This document shows positions 6,214 through 8,908 of a DNA stretch of 8,908 bases, in pieces. Numbering within the stretch: position 1 is the first letter of the stretch; each line of letters opens with the position of its first letter. This DNA is from Thermoanaerobacterales bacterium UBA4880 (GTDB lineage: Bacteria; Bacillota; Thermoanaerobacteria; Thermoanaerobacterales; UBA4877), in the NCBI GenBank assembly GCA_002399285.1, contig DHDI01000014.1:119394-128301 (forward strand), read 5' to 3'. The notes beneath the pieces are model-generated. The model saw only the letters and a program-made list of their open reading frames with translations. It did not search any database and was not told the origin of the DNA. Position numbers and translations under genes: made by a program.

Positions 6214-7012
6214 TTATGGCTTCACCTTCCGGCAGAGGGTTTCCCGCTTTATATTCTTGTCCCTCCAAGAATGTCATCAACTTCTTCTCAATGATCTTAG
6301 GGTTCTCACCCGTATGCAGAGACAGACAGCCCTCCAGCATCATCTCTCTGGCAGTGGTTATTGCCTGCGCCTTATTTTTTAGCTTCTCCGCAATAGGGAG
6401 CCAAAACAAGTTGGCCAGGCCTACGCCGTAGAGCGTGGCAATAAAAGCTACGGCTATGGACGGTCCCAAGGTCTCGGGCTTATCCAAATTGCCCAGTACG
6501 TGGACCAGACCCATGACAGTACCTATAATGCCCATCGTCGGCGAATAGCCGCCCGCCGATTCAAAAATGGCGGCTTCTCTTTTTAAAGACCTATCCTGAA
6601 TATATATTCTGTTTTCCATTGTCTCCTTGATCAACTCTATATCAATACCATCGACCACTAATTCCAGGCTCTCCTTTAAAATAGGGTCGTACTTATTAAT
6701 TTCCTCGGACTGTATATTGGCCTCCAGGCTGAGCAGGCCATTGCTTCTTGCATGCTGTGACAAATCGAGAAAATAATTTATGATACCCTTGTAATCGATG
6801 GTTTCCTCTTTAAAAGCCCTTCCTATAAGTTTGGGGACCTTTGCAATATCCTTCTTGGGATATGATATCATCGTGGCCCCGATAGTACCGCCTAAAACAA
6901 TGATACCGGCCGATACACCGATCAGCGACGCAACCGAGCCGCCTTCCAAAACAAAAGCCACAATCAAAGAACTGATTCCCACAACAATTCCCAATAGAGT
7001 AGTTACATCCAA
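6197..7012 (-). CDS. motA: Flagellar motor stator protein MotA
   Basis: Membrane stator subunit that pairs with MotB and pushes on the rotor. The 271-aa product has two N-terminal membrane helices (about 4-22 and 30-50), a large cytoplasmic loop with HARSNGLLSLE carrying Arg89 and Glu97 (matching the rotor-contact Arg90/Glu98 of E. coli MotA), and two further helices with conserved Pro158 (YSPTMGIIGTVMGL) and Pro206 (LFWLPIAEKL). The start is a TTG at 7012 that begins the usual MotA N-terminus (M-D-x-T-T-L-L-G); AAGGGG lies 9 nt upstream and no better start is in frame. No flagellar sigma (SigD) site was found upstream; only a weak SigA-like candidate. Confidence 0.96.
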   Translation of the reverse strand: MDVTTLLGIVVGISSLIVAFVLEGGSVASLIGVSAGIIVLGGTIGATMISYPKKDIAKVPKLIGRAFKEETIDYKGIINYFLDLSQHARSNGLLSLEANIQSEEINKYDPILKESLELVVDGIDIELIKETMENRIYIQDRSLKREAAIFESAGGYSPTMGIIGTVMGLVHVLGNLDKPETLGPSIAVAFIATLYGVGLANLFWLPIAEKLKNKAQAITTAREMMLEGCLSLHTGENPKIIEKKLMTFLEGQEYKAGNPLPEGEAINAEEK

Positions 7013-7155
7013 AATTGATCGCCCCTTTTTCTTTTGCGTCGTTCACTTATATTATATAATTAATTTCATAAAATACTATAAAATCTTTTAAATTTTTTCC
7101 TATATATAATAAAATTTGAAATGGAGACACTATATTACAGAAAGTGACAACTTTT

Positions 7156-7183
7156 TATATACGCGGTTTGTCAGCTGCGTAAA
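7156..7183 (-). promoter_or_regulatory. Weak candidate promoter for motAB
   Basis: On the minus strand TTTACG (7178-7183) is followed after 16 nt by TATATA (7156-7161), four of six matches in each box. It would give a leader of about 140 nt before motA. The whole 7013-7205 stretch is very AT-rich, so such matches arise easily; no TAAA/GCCGATA SigD site in the right direction was seen. Confidence 0.22.
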
Positions 7184-7205
7184 CAAATTTTTTAACCGAT
7201 ACAGC

Positions 7206-7234
7206 TTGACAGACTGAGCGTGCGGTAATATAAT
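7206..7234 (+). promoter_or_regulatory. Perfect-consensus SigA promoter for the gpx operon
   Basis: TTGACA (7206-7211), a 17-nt spacer and TATAAT (7229-7234) match the housekeeping consensus in all twelve positions with optimal spacing. Transcription should start near 7241. Such a strong promoter normally needs a repressor, which fits the regulator gene at the end of the operon and the inverted repeat at the start site. Confidence 0.9.
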
Positions 7235-7242
7235 AATTTTGC

Positions 7243-7255
7243 ACAATATAATTGC
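7243..7255. promoter_or_regulatory. Candidate OhrR operator at the gpx start site
   Basis: ACAATATAATTGC contains the inverted repeat CAAT-ATA-ATTG. It matches 10 of 13 positions of the Bacillus subtilis ohrA operator core as I remember it (ACAATTAAATTGT). It lies at about +3 to +15 of the predicted transcript, where a bound repressor would block the perfect promoter. The last gene of this operon encodes an OhrR-type regulator, so autoregulation is likely but inferred. Confidence 0.55.
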
Positions 7256-7279
7256 TAAAAATTAATAGGAGGAGATATC

Positions 7280-7822
7280 ATGTCGGTTTACGATTATGAA
7301 TACACGTCGATCGAAAACAAACCGGTACAAATGTCCATAAACAAGGGAAAGGTGCTGCTTATTGTCAATACGGCAAGCAAGTGCGGATTTACGCCCCAGT
7401 ACAAAGGGCTTGAAGAGCTCTATCAGAAATATAACGACCGGGGTTTTACGGTGATCGGCTTTCCTTGCAATCAGTTTATGGAGCAGGAACCGGGAAGCAA
7501 TGAAGAGATCTCGGAGTTCTGTTCGGTGCGCTACGGCGTTACGTTCCCGTTGTCGCAAAAGGTCGACGTCCGCGATGATACGGCCATACCCCTTTATAAA
7601 TATTTAACTTCACAGAAAGATTTTCAGGGATTGGGCAGCGGCATAAAGGCCAAATCCATGGAGGTCATGCTGAAGGCCAGATATAAGGACGGTTACGCCG
7701 ATCCGCAGATCAAATGGAACTTTACCAAATTTCTCATAGACCGTGAGGGAAACGTGGTTTCGCGTTACGAACCGACGGTCGTGCCGGAAGACATCGCCGG
7801 CGATATTGAAAAACTGTTGTGA
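7280..7822 (+). CDS. gpx: Glutathione peroxidase family thiol peroxidase
   Basis: Cytoplasmic peroxidase that reduces organic hydroperoxides and H2O2. The 180-aa product has the peroxidatic Cys35 in NTASKCGFTPQ, then FPCNQF with Cys63, Gln69 in MEQEPGS, and WNFTKF with Trp146-Asn147, completing the Cys-Gln-Trp-Asn active site. Cys81 in SEFCSVRYG sits where yeast and plant thioredoxin-dependent members have their resolving cysteine, so thioredoxin rather than glutathione is the likely reductant. There is no signal peptide and no selenocysteine codon. A strong AGGAGG (7267-7272) precedes the ATG by 7 nt. It is the first gene of a three-gene operon; the flavodoxin-like gene starts 14 nt after its stop. 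Confidence 0.95.
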   Translation: MSVYDYEYTSIENKPVQMSINKGKVLLIVNTASKCGFTPQYKGLEELYQKYNDRGFTVIGFPCNQFMEQEPGSNEEISEFCSVRYGVTFPLSQKVDVRDDTAIPLYKYLTSQKDFQGLGSGIKAKSMEVMLKARYKDGYADPQIKWNFTKFLIDREGNVVSRYEPTVVPEDIAGDIEKLL

Positions 7823-7836
7823 GGAGAATGTAAAAT

Positions 7837-8259
7837 ATGAACAGAGTCATATATGTTTCCAGAGGCGGTAATACCAAAAAAATTGCAGGCGCCGTGGCGA
7901 AAGGAGCCGGCGTGTCCGCCGCCCCCATAGAAGAGTTCGATACGTTGCAAAGCTCGGATATCCTTTTTGTCGGCGCTTCCATTTACGCGGGATCTATCGA
8001 CGGCAAACTGCGTAAACTTTTGAAAGGCTTGCAGCCGTCACAGGTGAAGAGTGTCGCCGTATTCGGCACGTCGGCAGGCAATAAGTCCGCGCGGCAGGAG
8101 ATCAAATCGATTCTTGAACCAAAGGGCATAACAGTCCTGAACGAAGAGTTTCATTGCAGGGGTTCTTTCCTGTTTGCCAATAGAGGGCGTCCCAATGAAG
8201 AGGATATGAGACAGGCAGAAGACTTTGCAAAAAGGGTCTGCAATGATGGGAATGAATGA
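7837..8259 (+). CDS. Small flavodoxin-like protein
   Basis: Probable FMN-binding electron carrier or small flavoenzyme of the cytoplasm. The 140-aa product opens with a beta strand and the phosphate-binding loop SRGGNT (8-13, a variant of the flavodoxin SxTGNT with Gly for Thr), then the second flavodoxin landmark FVGASIYAGSIDGKLRKLL (about 44-62) and AVFGTSAG (about 74-81). It is short for a flavodoxin and ends with FHCRGSFLFANRGRPNEED, a Cys-containing segment recalled from small Clostridia flavodoxin-family proteins. AGGAGA precedes the ATG by 9 nt. Its place between gpx and the OhrR-type gene suggests a redox role in peroxide defence, perhaps as an electron donor; partner and substrate are unknown. 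Its 3' end overlaps the regulator gene by 17 nt. Confidence 0.85.
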   Translation: MNRVIYVSRGGNTKKIAGAVAKGAGVSAAPIEEFDTLQSSDILFVGASIYAGSIDGKLRKLLKGLQPSQVKSVAVFGTSAGNKSARQEIKSILEPKGITVLNEEFHCRGSFLFANRGRPNEEDMRQAEDFAKRVCNDGNE

Positions 8260-8680
8260 TGATATCCTGAAGTTGGAAAACCAACTTTGCTTTCCGCTCT
8301 ATGCCGCATCCAAAAAAGTCGTGAATCTGTACAAGCCTTTTCTCGATAAGGTAGATCTGACCTATACCCAGTACATTACCATGATGGTACTGTGGGAATA
8401 TAAAGGCATGGGTGTGAAGGAGCTCGGAAGACATCTGTATCTTGATTCAGGCACGTTGACTCCGCTGTTAAAGCGCCTTGAAGGCAAGGGCCTTGTTAGG
8501 CGTGAACGCTCCAGGGAAGATGAGCGCTTAGTAAATATCACCATCACGGAAGCCGGGGAAAAGCTTAAGCAAAAAGCAATAGAGATACCTGTGGAAATGG
8601 GAAAGTGTATATCGCTGTCCCGGGAAGAAGCGGCCACGCTGTATTCTCTTCTATACAAGCTGCTGGGACAGGGTGAATGA
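8243..8680 (+). CDS. ohrR: OhrR-type MarR regulator, organic-peroxide sensor
   Basis: DNA-binding repressor that leaves its operator when a cysteine is oxidised by organic hydroperoxides. Numbered from the ATG at 8243 (145 aa): KLENQLCFPLY holds the sensing Cys16, with Tyr20 and Tyr30 spaced exactly as Tyr19 and Tyr29 around Cys15 in B. subtilis OhrR. The winged helix-turn-helix (about 40-105) includes LYLDSGTLTPLLKRLE and the wing RRERSREDER. A second Cys122 (GKCISLS) lies 106 residues after the first, as in 2-Cys OhrR of Xanthomonas (Cys22/Cys127). ATG 8243 has AAAGGG 6 nt upstream; an upstream TTG (8225) and an ATG at 8252 are less likely. It probably represses its own operon through the site at 7243-7255. 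No ohr gene is present here. Confidence 0.9.
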   Translation: MMGMNDDILKLENQLCFPLYAASKKVVNLYKPFLDKVDLTYTQYITMMVLWEYKGMGVKELGRHLYLDSGTLTPLLKRLEGKGLVRRERSREDERLVNITITEAGEKLKQKAIEIPVEMGKCISLSREEAATLYSLLYKLLGQGE

Positions 8681-8770
8681 TAATAAGTGGAAGGCAGCTA
8701 TTATTCAACTACTTCCCAGAACCCTAGATCTAAATAATATGCATAGGCCAATCGAATATACTTATACAAA

Positions 8771-8805
8771 ATGCCATGCGGCTTTTACCGCATGGCATCT
8801 ATTTT
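8771..8805. terminator. Strong bidirectional terminator hairpin
   Basis: ATGCCATGCGG (8771-8781) and its exact reverse complement (8788-8798) form an 11-bp stem with a 6-nt loop. On the plus strand CTATTTT follows and on the minus strand TTTTGT follows, so it can end both the gpx-flavodoxin-ohrR transcript and the tRNA-Ser transcript arriving from the right. The stretch 8681-8770 before it shows no gene or clear site. Confidence 0.85.
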
Positions 8806-8816
8806 AGTCAAATTAA

Positions 8817-8907
8817 TGGCGGAGGAGGAGGGACTCGAACCCTCGCGCCGCTTACACGACCTACAGTCTTAGCAAGACCGCCCCTTCACCGACTTGGGTA
8901 CTCCTCC
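8817..8907 (-). tRNA. tRNA-Ser (anticodon GCT)
   Basis: Read on the minus strand, the acceptor strands GGAGGAG (8901-8907) and CTCCTCC (8821-8827) pair, followed by discriminator G and an encoded CCA (8817-8819). The anticodon stem CGGTC/GACTG encloses the loop TTGCTAA, giving anticodon GCT (8871-8873), which reads AGC and AGU serine codons. The T arm has GGTTCGAGTC, and a long variable arm lies between anticodon and T arms, as expected for serine tRNA. The gene is complete apart from any promoter, which lies beyond the right edge. Confidence 0.97.
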
Positions 8908-8908
8908 A

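Noticed and set aside
7145..7173. TGACAA...TTGTCA inverted repeat in the motA-gpx gap
   Set aside because: The 6-bp arms are 17 nt apart and match no known operator. It could be chance in this AT-rich spacer.
7180..7201. SigD-like TAAA...CCGATA on the plus strand near motA
   Set aside because: The gap between the boxes is about 12 nt instead of about 15, and it points toward gpx rather than motA.
7227..7242. PerR-box-like AT-rich sequence over the gpx -10 region
   Set aside because: Only about 10 of 14 positions match the remembered PerR box in an AT-rich stretch, and the right half is poor. The OhrR-like repeat next to it fits better with the operon's own regulator.
8817..8907. tRNA-Ser gene as an integration site of a mobile element
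   Set aside because: No integrase, direct repeat of the tRNA 3' end, or foreign-looking genes are present in the window.

Overview
This 8.9 kb window reads as chromosomal DNA of an anaerobic, flagellated, low-to-moderate GC Firmicute, most likely class Clostridia. The evidence is strong AGGAGG-type ribosome sites, SigA-like promoters, GTG/TTG starts, an OhrR-type MarR regulator closest to Bacillus OhrR, a cobalamin riboswitch ending in an intrinsic terminator, and a tRNA-Ser gene with encoded CCA. The genus cannot be named from the sequence alone.

Left block (1-5432, all minus strand, read right to left): a SigA-like promoter (5404-5432), a complete cobalamin riboswitch (about 5228-5378) and its terminator (5128-5157) precede a cobalt ECF transporter in the order cbiQ-cbiO-cbiM-cbiN. 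After cbiN comes a perfect 16-bp hairpin (2082-2118), then a P1B-type metal ATPase gene (103-1962). Just past the ATPase stop, the same leader starts again: TTGATT-N17-TATAAT (62-90) and the first ~38 nt of a second cobalamin riboswitch, cut by the left edge. The ATPase gene thus lies between two B12-controlled transcription units. Low cobalamin should raise Co2+ import through CbiMNQO; the pump may balance metal levels, but its metal is unknown.

Middle block (5476-7012, minus strand): motA and motB overlap by 17 nt and encode a complete flagellar stator. No other flagellar gene is present.

Right block (7206-8680, plus strand): a perfect SigA promoter (TTGACA-N17-TATAAT) and an operator-like inverted repeat at the expected transcription start drive gpx (thioredoxin-type glutathione peroxidase), a small flavodoxin-like gene, and an OhrR-type MarR regulator with two cysteines placed as in 2-Cys OhrR proteins. 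This looks like a self-regulated organic-peroxide defence operon in which Gpx, rather than Ohr, is the peroxidase. It ends at a strong bidirectional hairpin (8771-8805), beyond which a minus-strand tRNA-Ser(GCT) closes the window.

No insertion sequence, prophage, CRISPR array or integrase was seen. The least explained items are the duplicated riboswitch leader flanking the ATPase, the Gpx-flavodoxin-OhrR operon, and a 22-codon ORF between the riboswitch terminator and cbiQ.
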